A stretch of DNA of 64,000 nucleotides from Zygnema cylindricum (GCA_037447655.1 JBBHKE010001311.1:64001-128000); one strand, 5' to 3'; counted from the first letter of the stretch, positions 21,080 through 34,426 are shown. Program-made: numbers and translations. Notes: generated by a model not told the origin, from the sequence alone.

Positions 21080-22720
21080 TAGTGTTGGGTATCCGGTAAA
21101 TTCATATCGTGATAATTTCGATATTCGACAAATCGAATATCGATCCAGCAAAATCCTCGATATATCGTACAAGGACCAACATAAATTATCGCGATATATA
21201 GTATTTTTTAAATTTAATATTTTATATTTTTATATAATATGTTATTTTAGCAAAAAAGACAAATTGTCTGATACGCCACGTACGACGGGATTTTTGTTCC
21301 GTGACTTAAAGGTAGACGCTACAAAACATACCGACAAAAAAGTACTAAGGGTACTTTCACATGTAACCGAAACTTAGTCTTGTTTCTTTGTTTTTTAGAG
21401 AAAATCCTCCGTACAACTTTCAAAGCATTCGGATGTAAACGCAAATAACTTGTTACTTCAAAAAGTGACTTACGTAGACGTGTACGAAACAATGTGACAA
21501 ATGAAGTGGACACACGATGAGGCAAAAATTCCACTCGGCTTCAATTTGAGGCGTCTCTCCGCAAGCTGTACAATCTTTGTGACTTCGTAATGTCCGTACG
21601 CCACTTTGTCGACGTGTCGAAATCCTAAAATACCTTTCGCTGTCGCACAAAAATGCGGATTCGTTTTTGTCTCCCCACTTGCCGACAGGTACCCAATGTT
21701 TTTCCTACTCCGTATGTGTGAAGACACGTGTGTTTGAGATAGATGACCCCTGTACGGAAATTAGCGCACGACAAAAGTACACACAGGCTGCAAACGTGCA
21801 GTGGGGTTTTTTTTTTTGGTACTCCGTGCAAAAAATTGAAAAAACTTCCGACACGTGCGACAACATCTGCCTATTCGCTCACCTTATTGGACTATATTTA
21901 AAACCACCTTGCGAGGTGATTTGATGTAAAGTTTTAACATGTGCCGGAAGGACGCGAAAATGGGTTGAAATGCGCTAAACGACAAATTTGATCGCGCTAG
22001 ACGACAAACTACAATACGCATAAAGTTTCAAGGCAAAGCAACTTCTACGGTGGTAGTTTCAGTTTTTTGGTACGGCTGTTGATTTTCTCGTTTTTTTGTT
22101 AAGTTATGAAGGAAAACGACAAAAATAATTGTAACTTTAGCACATGCGAATGTACCCTAATTATGTTATTCATATAGTTAATTATTTAGGGTATGGTTAC
22201 ACCAAGAGGTCTATGTAATAGTACAGACAACGGAATTTATGTATTGCAGAGGCCTTGGTTACATCGGGTATCGTCTGTAAATAAGTTTTTACATACATGT
22301 TCTAATTTGAGTAGTTACATGTAAGTTGATGATCAAATCTGTAAAATCGTCAAAGATTCAGAAACCGACCATTTTCGTATGGAAATCCTTACTTGCGTAT
22401 TAGGTACATGTACTTCACAAATGTACCGCGTCAACGTACCTCAACGATCTCCTTCACTCTGCTCACTTTCATGAAAAAAAACGGTTTTAATTTCGGCAAA
22501 GATTTTACAGGCACCTTGTCCAAAGGCACGTTTCTTTAAAGACTTGTGAAAATTTTCATTTTTTTTTAAAAAGCCTCGATATATCGGCTATACGATATAT
22601 TGGCATTATATTGGCGATATATTGAAATATTTACCTTATCGAAGCGATATATCGATTATCAGGTACCTCAAATTTGATACATATCGAATATCGACAAATG
22701 GTCCTCGATACCCAACACTA
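21080..22720 (-). mobile_element. CGATAT-rich TIR element, right-arm copy (both ends present)
   Basis: 1,641 bp with inverted termini TAGTGTTGGGTATC and GATACCCAACACTA. Flanks (CTTACCTG / CAGCGCGA) show no target duplication, so a boundary may have been rearranged when the palindrome formed. No transposase was recognised. Strand is given relative to the left-arm copy. Confidence 0.65.
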
Positions 22721-22948
22721 CAGCGCGAATCGTAATAAGAGTAAAGAAAAAATTAGAGTAAAAAAACAAAAAAAACAATTAGAGTTATTAACGCTAATTT
22801 GTGTGATTTAACTTTTTCCCAGAGGAAGTTTTCTCTAATTTATTTAAGTACTCTATATTGGGTTTGTTGAAATTATTAGATTTTTATGGTATTTTCTAGG
22901 TCTAAATAGTTCAATACAAATAGATAAGAAAAAGGCAGACAACTTGTC

Positions 22949-23028
22949 TCCACCTCCTCTCTTTACCCACCATACTTGTTATAGTCACTCCACCTCCTCT
23001 CTCTACCCACCATACTTGTTATAGTCAC
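22949..23028 (+). repeat. 40-bp tandem duplication inside the F1 LTR
   Basis: Two adjacent 40-bp units (22949-22988, 22989-23028) beginning TCCACCTCCTCTCT, differing at one base. The left arm and all other F1 LTRs here have one unit, so this is specific to the right arm. Confidence 0.85.
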
Positions 23029-23166
23029 TGAGGGATAGACAGGGTGGTTGAGACATGGCTCTCCTAGCTCAATAGGCAGGACTAAACAGTGACTTATGTC
23101 ACACTCAACAAAAGGTTGAATCTGGAAGGACTCAAACCTCTAACCGGTCGAGCGCCCCATAGCCGT

Positions 23167-23794
23167 TGTTGAGGGTCATGGACATTCTCACTTGGATGTG
23201 TTCCACTCCCACTAGGCGTCACACTTGCACCAGCTGGGACTGAGCCATTAGTAGACATGGGAGCAGAAGCAAACCCAAAGAGAAATATCTATTTGACTAG
23301 ATGTATGTTGTAAGATATGTAGCTTTAAGTGAGAGAGGTCTTACAACCGGACAAACATATACCACAGCCAAAATAAGGACAATAGAACACAAAACACCTT
23401 AAAGTGCACTTAGTGCTCTCATTTCCTTAAACTTTGTGTAAAATGTACATTCTGTATCAAACTGATCATTCCTGATTGAATTAAATACTCTAAAGATCTT
23501 CAAAATGTCTAAAACGTATGTACAAGGTTCACTAGACAATCTACTGACAAAAATCTAAGTGTTTGGACCAGAATTGTCCTCTAACAATATCTATACCATA
23601 AAAATCTGGGTGATTCTTATCACGTTCACATTCATTGGCGGCCTTACACACTAATTTACTTAATGATAACTATTCGTGTAGATACTGCAAAAATTCCACA
23701 CTAAATTTGGTCAATATTGAACAGTTGGTATTCCAAAAATATTTAAAGTCTTAGACTCAAATTTCTAAGACTTACTAAAGCTTACTTTTCAATA
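23167..23794 (-). repeat. F2 3' LTR (right arm)
   Basis: 628 bp, counterpart of the LTR at 16221-16847. It keeps the undamaged CTCAACA end, as that one does. The polypurine run is 23795-23802 on the minus strand. Confidence 0.85.
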
Positions 23795-23816
23795 CTCCCC
23801 TTAAGCTTTAGAAGAC

Positions 23817-26800
23817 TTACTCACTTAGACCACATGCTAACCGCAGTACTCCAACTTCGGAGCGGGAAGGGCTTTTGTCAACATGTCCGTAACCATTTTC
23901 TCATCAAGCAAATAACAAAGTTTGACCACTTTTGCAAATACTTTCTCTCGTACCAAATGTAGCCGAATGTTTATATGTTTACTCTTAAAATGGTGACTTG
24001 GGTTTGTTACGACAAAAAAGGCTGCCTGATTGTCGCACCACATTATTTGTGTCCCGTGTTGCGTAAAACCCAATTCTTGAAGAAATGCCTTAATCCATAG
24101 CAACTTTTTAAAGGCTGCGCTTGCAACCATGTATTCGGCTTCCATAGTCGATTGGGCCGTGACCTTTTAAAGTTTACTACTCCAACTACAAGTTCCACTT
24201 CCAATGTGAATGACATACCCAGTTGTAGACTTCCTACTAGGCACATCACCATAGCTAGCATCACTCCAAGTATTAATGCCTACCTTGTCCCTTCCCAAAG
24301 TAAGCCAAAGATTTCTAGTCCCAACAAGATACTTTAAGACGCTTTTTGCTGCCTCCCAGTCTCTCTTTCGTGGGTTTTGCAGACTTCTGCTCAATACACC
24401 ACTTCTGCAGCTATATCAAGCCTAGTACAATTCATGAAGTATATCAAACTTCATACTACTTATGTCTAAGGTACCTCAGACATAAATTTTTGTTCATTGA
24501 GTTCATCATCTATTATTACTCCAAACTCATGCTCCTTTCCTCCAAGTTTTTGCTTATACTCGATAGGAGTTCCACAACCTTTGGCATCAGCCAAGCCAAA
24601 TTTTTCCAACATGTTTCCTATCGCTTCTTTCTAAGTTAGCCTAATTATTTTATTTTCTTTATCTCTTTCAACTTGTATTCCAAGGATATATTTTGCCTCA
24701 CCCAAATCCTTTATTTCAAATTGTGAATTAAGAGCGTGTTTTACTTTAGCAATTCCTTCTTTGTTCTTACTGATTAGTAGCAGATCATCAACATACACAG
24801 CAATGAATATCACCTTATCATGATTATCACCACACATCACATATACCGAATGATCATAACTAATTCGAGTAAATCTTAATCGTTCCAAAAACTCATCTAA
24901 TTTTCTGTTCCACTGTCCCGGGGCTTGCTTCAAGCCATACAAAGATTTTAAAAGTTTCCACACAAGATTTTCTTTTCCTGCTTCCTCATAACCCTCAGGC
25001 TGCTTCATATAAATTACCTCATCTAAATCACCATGCAAAAAAGCAGTTTTGACATCCATTTGGTGAATGTCAAAATCCTGTATGGCAGCTAGTGTAAGTA
25101 AGATCAGTCAGATGTAAACCTTACAACAAGGCAGAAAGTTTCTTCATAATCTATCCCCTCCTTTTGATTATATCCCTTAGAAACCAAAAAAGCCTTATAC
25201 TTGTCTATGGTATTATCTGGGTTCAATTTTAACTTAAACAACCATTTACTCCCAATAAACTTCCTCCTTAGCGGAAGTTCCACCAAATCCCACGTTTGGG
25301 GCCTCCATGATAGACTTCATTTCTTCATTAACCGCTTCAACCTCGTGTTTCTTTTCATCAATCAAAAAAGCTTCTGTCAATGTTAAAGGCTCTTCTATGT
25401 GTGCTGAGTGAGCAAAAGCTGCATTTGCTCCCCTGAGTTGTGCACTTCGCCTCACTCCACCAGGAAATTTTGTCGCTGGTAAAGATTGCTGGGTCCTCCT
25501 CCTTGATAGAAGTGATTCAGCATGTGATTCGGCTTCAGCTTGAGGCACATGAGAGTATGCAACTCTTTCAGGCGTAACATGTCTTATTTCTGGTGGAGGA
25601 GATGATTCTGTAGCCCTCAAGTCACTCTGAGTTGGTATAAATGTATTTTCTGCACTTTTTGTGAAAAACATAAGATTTTCGTCCAAAAAAATATAATCAA
25701 CACTTCTATCCTTCTTCTCATCTATACGCTTATTAAATACATCTACTCTTGTTCTTTCATCCTTCACAATAATGTTTCAGGCTACCAGCCCTCTATTTCT
25801 CTTAGTGTCCTACACTCTATAACCTTTGGCATGATCATCGTACTCTAAAAATAGCCCTGGTATACCTTTTGGTTATAACTTCCATTTTTGCGGATCATTA
25901 TCTAGCATAAAAACCTTACTCCCAAAAACCTTGAACTGACTTACATCTGGTTTGTGTCCAGTCCACATTTCATAGGGAGTTTTATCTTTCACTGGCCATG
26001 TTTCTAACCTGTTTCTCACATAAGCTTCACAATTTATAGCCTCTGCCCAAAACTTGTAATCTATGTCCATATCAGCCATCATTGTCCTAACACACTCTGA
26101 TATAGTCGTATTCATCCTCTGTGAAACACAGATTTGTTCCAAAGTATAAGGAACAGTAAGCTGATGTGAGATTCCATGCTATTTTAAGAATTCTGCAAAC
26201 TCATTAGAACTGTACTCCCCTCCATTATCAGATCTGAACCCTGCTATCTTTCTCTCATGCAGATTTTCAACCCAAGCCTTATACTCCTTAAATTTTGCAA
26301 AGACTTCATCCTTACTTTTCAAAAAATAAATTGTAGTAAACCTACTATAGTTATCCGTAAAAGTAAGCATAAACTTAACCCTTCCCATAGATGGGTATCT
26401 AGATGGCCCCCATATAGCTGAATAAATTAGTTCTAGCACCCTGCTACTTCTATGATCAGTTTGCGAAGGGAAAGGCAACTTATGGATTTTTCCCATTGCA
26501 CAACCATCATATACATTTGATGCTGGTTTTTGACTAATTTTTACACCTTCCACCATTTTCCGATTTACCATCTTTTCTAATCTATCATAATTCACATGTC
26601 CTAAACGTTTATGCCATAAATCACAATCATTGATTACACTTGAGTACATATTATCATTGTCTTTATCATTTGCAAGACTCAATCGATACAAATTGTTTCC
26701 ACCCGCAAATCCCTCAGCAGCTATTTTCCCATTCTAACTCACTGTTTTCTTTCCATTCTCAGATATAGTTTTAAAACCTTTTTTTTCTACCACAGACGTA

Positions 26801-27999
26801 GAGAAAAAGTTTCTTTAAAAAATTGGAACATACAACACATCTTCTAAGACCCTTTTTACAGGTTTTTTCTTTACATTCAACATAAGTGACACCCACCCCT
26901 TTGCTTTTGACTCAACAAAGGTATCATCACTAAAATAAATTTTGACAGGAGAGGTAGATTGAATACTCTCAAAGAGATGGCGACTTCGGCACATGTGTGT
27001 AGATGCACCAGTGTCCATAATCCATTCGTCTTCCTCCACACCTTCCGTTGCTTGTGCCATCGCAAAGTATTTCTTTTCGCTGTTATCGGGAAAGCTGCTC
27101 ACATCCTCCTCTTGAAGTGCGTTGGAAAATGCTGTTGGGCGTCCATTTGACGTAGATGGAAGTCGGCTTTCGTCCTAACTAGAGCGAATATTTCCCGTAG
27201 CTTTAGCTGTCTTGTAGGCATAACACATCCTGAAAACATGGCATTTTTCATCACATTAATAGCATGCCAAAGGTGACCTTCTAGGACAACTACCTCTACC
27301 ACTGCCACTACAAATGCCACTGCCAATCTTAGAGTCTGAAAATTGGTTAACTAGTGCCTATCTCAGAGTCTGAAATTTGAATTGGTTTGCTAATGCTTGA
27401 ACAAACTTACTACTACCTCTTTGTGAAATTTGGTAAGCTTCTTCGCTCAAAATAAACTGTATTGCCAATGATATGTTCCACTGACGCTGTGGAAGAGCCC
27501 TAAGCCTATCCATGGCTCCGTTATATTTATTGGGTAAAGTTTTGATAAATAACATAGTATGACAATGATATGACATACTACCTCCTGAATACTTAAATTC
27601 AAAATCTGAGTGGCTATGCTAGTCTGCACAGTTACATCTAGCTGAACATACATAGCATGTACGCTAAACTAAAATTCACAAGCTTTGTTCAAATCAAGAT
27701 ACGACATTACCAAATCTTTTGTCATTGTCTGTTTCAACACGTTCAGCCAATGGAGTTTTCTTTCTCCAATCCGGTGTCGTCTCATAGGTCGTTCCTTCCA
27801 CAATGGGTGACAAGTCCCTCTCCTCGAAATATGAGTTCAGCATATCTTCCCAATATAAGAAGTCTGTTCTATCAAAAATAGGCGATTTGGGCGGTGGGCC
27901 CATAACTTGTTAAGGGTCATGGACATTCTGACTTGGCTGTGTTCCACTCCCACTAGGCGTCACATTTGCACTAGCTGGGACTGAGCCATTAGTAGACAT
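23817..27999 (-). pseudogene. F2 copia gag-pol, degenerate (right arm)
   Basis: Starts at the LTR-internal ATG (27997-27999) and ends at the TAA at 23817-23819. Gag is frameshifted. The protease motif is Asp-Thr-Gly-Ala-Ser (about 27015). Integrase shows the His/Cys cluster (about 26520-26610) and SDNGGEY (about 26215). RT has YVDD (about 24785-24800), and the RNase H motifs TWSDASYGD and MEAEY are present, though the WCDNQ region is mutated after it. Stops and frameshifts separate the blocks. From about 24166 to 25431 the sequence is indistinguishable from the left copy (12594-13866), whereas integrase and the variable linker differ at many residues. Below 24166 it resembles the second left RNase H copy (15857 onward). 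Not functional. Confidence 0.87.
27893..27907 (-). promoter_or_regulatory. F2 primer-binding site (right arm)
   Basis: Minus-strand AGTTATGGGCCCACC next to the 5' LTR, the same as the left-arm copy. Confidence 0.75.
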
Positions 28000-28534
28000 G
28001 GGAGCAGAAGTAAACCCAAAGAGAAATATCTATTTGACTAGATGTATATTGTAAGATATGTAGTTGTAAGTGAGAGAGGTATGACAACCAGACCAACATA
28101 TTCCACAGCCAAAATAAAGACAATAAAACAGAAATCACCTTAAAGTGCACTTAGTGCTCTCATTTCCTTAAACTCTGTGTAAAATGTACATTTTGTATCA
28201 AACTGATCATTCCTAATTGAATTAAATACTCTAAAGATCTTCAAAATATCTAAAACGTATGTACAAGGTTCATTAGACAATCTACTAACAAAAATCTAAG
28301 TGTTTGGACCATAATTGTCCACTAACAATATCTATACCCTAAAAATCTGGGTGATTCTTATCACGTCCACATTCATTGGCGACTTTACACACTAATTTAC
28401 TTAAAGACAACTATTCGTGTAGATACTACAAAAATCCATACTAAATTTGGTTAATATTGAACAGTTGGTATTCCAAATATATTATAAGTCCTAGACTTAA
28501 ATTTCTACGCCTTACTAAAGTTTACTTTTCAATA
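27908..28534 (-). repeat. F2 5' LTR (right arm)
   Basis: 627 bp, counterpart of 9477-10103. It carries the same CAA-to-TAA stop just before the primer site, a shared derived mutation. Confidence 0.85.
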
Positions 28535-29263
28535 GCCGTTAGCTCTATCCAGTTTGTCGTACGAATCGGTTAGGATACATTAGGTTTGATAAATATTTAT
28601 ACAGTGCTAAGACCATGAATTTGATTAACGGAAATACGAAGGAAAAGACATAGAACCAAGTGTTTTATAGTGCGAACATTATCTCGCATGAAACAAATGA
28701 ATCGGACATTTGTTTCGACGGCTGACATTTAATCTCGGATTTAATCCCACGGCATATATCACTGCTAAGATGGCGGAATGGTCACTTTGGCGTTTATGGA
28801 CATGGCATGACGTGGCGCCGCGTGGAGGGATTACATTTGGTTGCAGGAATTCCGGGCAACATAAGGACGAGTTAAAAGTGGACACGCGTCCACTCAATGG
28901 CCTTGCCGTAGACAGGCCGTACAGAAAGTACATCGGTCGTAGTACCTTTCTGTGCCCTACAGTTATTTCATTGGTTCGTATGTCAGTATATACGGGTTGT
29001 GAGAGGGGTTTTGGACTTAGAGAATTTGGTAGGTAGTGACCTCTCTCCCTTTGAGGGTTTATATAAATTTGCTATCTTTGCCATCTCATAATTAATCGAG
29101 TGGTTGGGCGTTTTCAGAGATTATGTTTCCTACGCACTCAAGGGAGTCCAGGCTGCACAAGGGTGTAGTCAGATTTTCAACTTGTTTGCTTGGGCAGTAG
29201 TGGTTGCCATTGAATGTGGGTTAGTTAACAACTATTTACAGGCTTGGTGAATTTCGTAGTCCT

Positions 29264-32200
29264 ATGGAGGACATAATATTGCAGGTTATGGGCCCACCCT
29301 CTAAGGTGCCCATCTTTAATTGATCAAGGTTTATCTTTTGGGAAGCCATGATGACAAGGGCTTTGTGTGAAAAACGATACTGGGATATTGTTTGTGGACA
29401 AGTGAAACGTCCACCTCAGGGAACCCCACCAGGGTTTGGTGTAATAAGGTTTTCTGTAGCAACATCTGTTCCAACAGAGGAGGCAAATGATGGGGAGAGC
29501 AATGTGTTTAAAAAGGGGAAAGAAAAGGAGACACCTCTTACTCTTATTGCTCTTATTCCCACGACAAAAGTTGGGAAATTATACTTACAAAGGGGGAAAG
29601 ATGTTAGACTATTGTACTGATCTTTTTTATTTGTATATGGAGATGGAGAGTGCCAAGTGGGCACGTACAATGATGATGAAAGTTAACACTCTCATCATGA
29701 AGTTACCTAACGAGTATGAGAACATAGAGTACCGAGTACAGGAAATGACTGATAGTTCATGGAAGTGGAATATAGTGGTCCGCATGATACTTGTGCAAGA
29801 GAACACGATTGAGATCAAGAGAGGAGGAAAAAGCATTCAAGCTCTAGCCGCCGGAAGGGACAGGTGGAGACATGACTCGAAAAATCCATATAGAGGAGAA
29901 AGAGTTCAGCCAGGAGGACCGAGGCCCCCAAAAGGCCTTTGATATTTTTGCAAAAGACCGGAACACTTTATCGCGAATTGTGTCAAGCTGTCGGAGCAAA
30001 GGCTCCAAGAGAACCTTGGAGGGGGTTATTCCGGAGGGAAGAAAAGGGCACTTGTGGTCACAAAAGTGACAGGAGAAACTGAGGATGAGTCCTCAGAGGA
30101 GGATGGGGAGCTTTATTTTGACAAGAGTTTGTAGGAGAAGAAGATCCCTCGGAGACAAAAGTGTGCCCTTGGAGCAATTCGGGAAGCTCCACAAGAAGGA
30201 TGGATCATTAACTTAGGTGCATCCATGCATATGTGTCATGACAAGGACCTCTTCACTAAGCTATGGAAAATCCCAACTGTAGAAATAGAGTATGGGGATC
30301 GGAGAGTGGTTACTACAGATCTAGTGGGATTAGTAGATGTGAAAGTCTTAGTGGAGGGTAAGACTTTTAAACTCACTTTCTCAGATGTGCTCTATATTGC
30401 TCAGCTGAGTAAAAATCTTGTCTCTACATCTGTGTTAGATGACAAAGAGTTTGATACCATGACTAGAAAATGAGTCTTTATAGCCAAGTATGGGGATGAA
30501 GTTTACTTCACTGCAGATAAGGGTAGCCAAGGAATGTTTAGGCTTAACCTGAGTAATGAAAAGAATAATGATTATTATGTTGGAGTACCAAAGTTGATGA
30601 TTTGGCTTAAGCGGGTGGGGCATGTGCACTTTGATAGTTTAAGAGAAATGAAGAAGCTTGGTGTAGTAGAAGGCATTCAGTTCAGTGATAATGAAATGGT
30701 GGATGATTGTAGTGGTTGTGCCCAAGGTAAGGCTCAAAAACTTCCTTTTCCTAAAGCCGCCACATATAGAGGGGAAAGATTTAATCCACACAGATATCTG
30801 GGGATTAGCAAGGGTACCCTCAGTTGGAGTAAAAAGGTATATGTTGACAATTACAGATGACTAGTCTATATTCTCTAGAGTTTACTTTTTAAAAAAAAAG
30901 TTTGAAACACCAACTTACTTCAAAGAACATAAAGCTTGGAGTGAGAAGCTGCATGGAACCCCCATTAAGAGAATAAGGAGTGATAATGGGGGAGAATATA
31001 CCTCTAACCAGTTTGAGGGTTACTTAAGAGATGAGGGAGTTCAACACCGGAAAATTGTACCACATAATCCAGAACAAAATGGGGTAGCTGAGAGGTTAAA
31101 CCGAACACTAGGAGATAGTGTATGCAATATGTTGGCTGACAAGAAAATAGGAAAGAGATTTTGGGCAGAAGATATGAACTGTGTCAACTACATTAAGAAT
31201 AGAGTCTTTACCTCTGCAGTCAAAGGAATGACACCTTATGAGAGATGGGTTGCAAGGAAACCGGATATCTCTCACCTTAAAGTATTCGGTAGCCAAGTTT
31301 ACAGTCTAGATATCGATAAGAAAAACTAGAAACTCGATGCTAAGGGAAAACATGTATATTTTGTGGGATATGATGAGGATGTTAAGGGATGTGGAGTCTA
31401 TGACTTAGCAAAGTAAAAATTCATTCTAGTCACACACCTAGTTGTCATGGATGAAGGAAAGTCAATTGACCCCTTCAAATATACCAAGAAGATAAAAATC
31501 AGGTTTGAGTCCGAAAGTGAGGAGAACTTTGTTTATCCCGAAAAGGACACGAGTGAGACACTAATTGCAAGTTCAGGGGAGATCCAAGATACAAGAGAGT
31601 AACCAGATACCTCACATATTCTTATGGACTTCGAGGAGACAGAAGAGGAGGAACCAGAATCATCTTCCAAAGATAGGGGAGGGAATGAGACAGTAAGGAG
31701 AAACCCAAGACTTCCCTCTATTCCAGGGTTAGAGTTTTAAAGGGGGAGAAAGAGCAGCAAAAGGATACGAGAGAAACAAGGTGCTCACAAGGTTACTAAG
31801 CTATCTCATTCTGATGAGCCTCAATCATACTTGGAGGCAGTGAACAGCCTAGAAAAGGACAGATATATTAGAGCCATAAATGAAGAGATGGCTTCGATCA
31901 TGGAAGCAAATACTTGGGAGCTAACGGATTGTCCTATAGACAGAAAACGTATTCGATGTAAATGGGTATTTAAACTAAAACTGAATCCAGATAATACCAT
32001 TGAAAGATATAAGGCTAGCTTGGTAGCAAAATGGTTCATCCAAAAGGAGAGGATTGACTATGAGGAGACATTTGCCCCTATTGTTCATTTCCTTTCAGTA
32101 AGGATTCTCCTTAGTTTAGTAGCAGCAGAAAACATAGAAATCCATCAGATGGATATTAAGACCGCCTTCCTCAATGGTGAGTTAGAGGAAGAAATCTTCA

Positions 32201-33403
32201 TGAGGCAACCAGAGGGGTTTGTGGAGGCTAAGGAAGAGAGCAAAGTCTACGGACTCATAAAGTCCTTATATGGACTTAAGCAGGCTCCCCGACAGTGAAA
32301 CAAGAATCTAGATGAGTTTCTCAATGGTCTGGGATATATCCGGATCACCTCAGACCATTCTATCTATATGTTTGAAGATGAGGTTGGTGTGATCTTTATT
32401 GCAATTTATATGGATGATTTGCTGGTGTTAAGTATGGCCTTCGAAAGGATCAATAAGCTAAAGAAAGATCTTAGAAGCAGATTTGACATGAAAGATTTAG
32501 GGGAGGCAAGATATATTTTGGGAATTGAAATAGAAAGAGATAGGGGGAAAAGGATCATTAGACTCACTCAAAAAGAAACAATAGGTAATATGCTTGAGAA
32601 ATTCAAAATGGAAAAGGCTGACAGTTGTACCACTCCCATGGACTTGAAAAAAGTAAGTGAGGTGAGTCTAGAAGGAGGAATGATGATCTTAGATGATCAG
32701 ATGAGTCCAAAAGAGAGAGAGTTTATATATTCCATCCCTTATAGACAAGTCGTAGGGAGTTTGATCTATTTCATGAATTGTACCTGGCTGTACATAGCAA
32801 CAACAATTGGAGTACCATGTAGTAGTCTTAATGATCCTACGAAGAGAGACTGGGAGGCAGCCAAGAGAGTCATGAGATATTTGGTGGGAACCGGAGAGTT
32901 ATGGTTGCATTTGGGAGGGGAGCACACTGACATCACTACTTGGAGTGATGCCAGTTATGGGGACGCACCTATGAGAAGATGCACTTCTGGGTATGTGTTG
33001 TATGTGGGGGGAAGGTGCTTGCTATTAGAGCAGTAAGCAACAAAAGGTGGTTGCTCAGTCTATTATGGAGGATGAGTACATGGCCTCTTGTTCTGCTGTG
33101 AAAGAGTTCATGTGGGTCAAGTCCTTCTTGCAAGAACAGGGGTATATGAAGAAGGGGGTGCATGAAGTGTTTTCTGATAATTAACCTGCCATTGCAATTG
33201 CAGCTAATCCAAAACATCATTTCAAAGCTAAACACATGGACATAAGGTTGAGTTTTGTGAGAGAAAAAGTTGAGAATGAGATTGCGAATCTTGTATATAA
33301 ATCAGAGGAGGAAATGGTGGTTGTTATTATAACTAAACCTGTGCCTTCTCCCAAGTTAAAATATTGCAGAAAAAAGTGTGAAATAAAGTTAAAGTTAGAC
33401 TAG
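29264..33403 (+). pseudogene. F1 copia gag-pol, degenerate full-length copy
   Basis: Aligns along its whole length with the intact F1 protein encoded at 58070-62419. It starts at the LTR-internal ATG and ends at TAG 33401-33403. Gag carries an early stop near 29320 and a deletion in the linker around 29580. The zinc-knuckle region lies near 29940-29985. The protease motif has lost its catalytic Asp (Asn-Leu-Gly-Ala-Ser near 30210). Integrase retains SDNGGEY near 30980 and the PEQNGVAERLNR block near 31070. RT is the best part: 31831-33036 is nearly open, apart from a TGA near 32297, and the catalytic box reads YMDD rather than YVDD. RNase H keeps TWSDASYGD but is frameshifted after it. Not functional. 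Confidence 0.87.
29284..29298 (+). promoter_or_regulatory. F1 primer-binding site (right arm)
   Basis: GGTTATGGGCCCACC directly after the LTR, a 15-base complement to the initiator tRNA-Met anticodon arm, in frame with gag. Confidence 0.8.
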
Positions 33404-33416
33404 AAATTAAGGGGAG

Positions 33417-34421
33417 TGTTGAAATTTTTAGATTTTTATGGTATTTTCTAGGTCTAAATAGTTTAGTACAAATAGGAAAATAAAAAGGCAAACAACCTGT
33501 CCCACCTCATCTCTCTTCCCACCATACTTGTTGTAGTCTCTAAGGGATAGAGAGGGTGGTTGAGCCATGGCTAACCTAGCTCAGCAGGCAAGACTAAAGA
33601 GTGACTTATATAACTCTCAACAAAAGGTTGAGTCCGGCAAGACTCGAACCTCTGACCGGCATAGCGCGGCGTAGCCGTTAGCTCTCTCCAGTCTGTCATA
33701 GTAGGTAGATACGATACATTAAATTTGATAAATATTTAAACAATGCCAAGACCATTAATTCGATTAACGGAATGAAAAACGAAAAGATATAGAACCAAGT
33801 GTTTTATAGTGCGAACATTATCTCGCATGAAACAAATGAATCGGACATTTGTTTCGACGGCTGACATTTAATCTCGGATTTAATCCCACGGCATATATCA
33901 CTGCTAAGATCGCGGAATGGTCACTTTGGCGTTTATGGACATGGCATGACGTGGCGCCGCGTGGAGGGATTACATTTGGTTACAGGAATTCCGGGGAACA
34001 TAAGGACGAGTTAAAAGTGGACACGCATCTACTCAATGGCCTTGCCGTAGACAGGCCGTACAAAAAGTACACCAGTCGTAGTACCTTTCTGTGCCCTACA
34101 GTTATTTCATTGGTTCGTATGTCAGTAGATACGGGTTGTGAGAGGGGTTTAGGACTTAGAGAATTTGGTAGGTAGTGACCTCTCTCCCTTTGAGAGTTTG
34201 TATAAACTTGGCATCTTTGCCACCTCATAATCAATCGCCTTGTTGGGCGTTTTCAGAGATTTTTTTTCCTACAGACTCAGAGGAGTCTAGGCTGCACAAG
34301 GGTAAAGTCATATTATCAACTTGTTTGTTTGGCCAACAGTGGTTGCCATTGAAAATGGGTTACTTAACAACTATCTAGAGGCTTGCTGAATTTAGTAGTC
34401 CAATGGAGGATACATAATGTA
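33417..34421 (+). repeat. F1 3' LTR (right arm)
   Basis: 1,005 bp from TGTTGAAATT, preceded by the polypurine run TTAAGGGGAG. It contains the tRNA T-arm-like hairpin (33623-33660). The end has decayed to AATGTA. It differs from its 5' partner at many positions, so the insertion is old. Confidence 0.85.
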
Positions 34422-34426
34422 GGTTA

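Larger units (their letters stand above)
23167..28534 (-). mobile_element. F2 copia element (right arm), nested in the F1 LTR
   Basis: 3' LTR 23167-23794, internal 23795-27907, 5' LTR 27908-28534. The target duplication GCCGT (23162-23166, 28535-28539) is the reverse complement of ACGGC at the left-arm copy, inserted at the same base of the F1 LTR. It is about 2.0 kb shorter than the left-arm copy because the middle LTR and one RT/RNase H segment are absent. Confidence 0.88.
22865..29283 (+). repeat. F1 5' LTR, split by the nested F2 element
   Basis: Left segment 22865-23166 and right segment 28535-29283, about 1,050 bp together including the duplicated GCCGT site. The right segment ends ATATTGCA and holds the gag ATG at 29264. 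A TATA-like run (TTTATATAAATT) lies near 29057. Confidence 0.85.
22865..34421 (+). mobile_element. F1 copia element, full length but degenerate (right arm)
   Basis: 5' LTR (22865-23166 plus 28535-29283, split by F2), primer site, gag-pol remnant and 3' LTR (33417-34421). The 5' flank is GGGTT. The 3' LTR end has decayed from TGCA to TGTA and is followed by GGTTA, compatible with a damaged copy of the same duplication. Removing the nested F2 leaves about 6.2 kb. Confidence 0.86.

Noticed and set aside
19686-21534. Repeated ~70-95 codon frames in the TIR elements, considered as a transposase
   Set aside because: Frames are short, shift between the two arm copies, and show no DDE, zinc-finger or other transposase motif.
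18526-22720. Hairpin RNA gene (inverted repeat) for small RNAs
   Set aside because: The inverted arms are explained by the much larger palindrome. There is no promoter or transcript evidence in the sequence, though small RNA production is possible.
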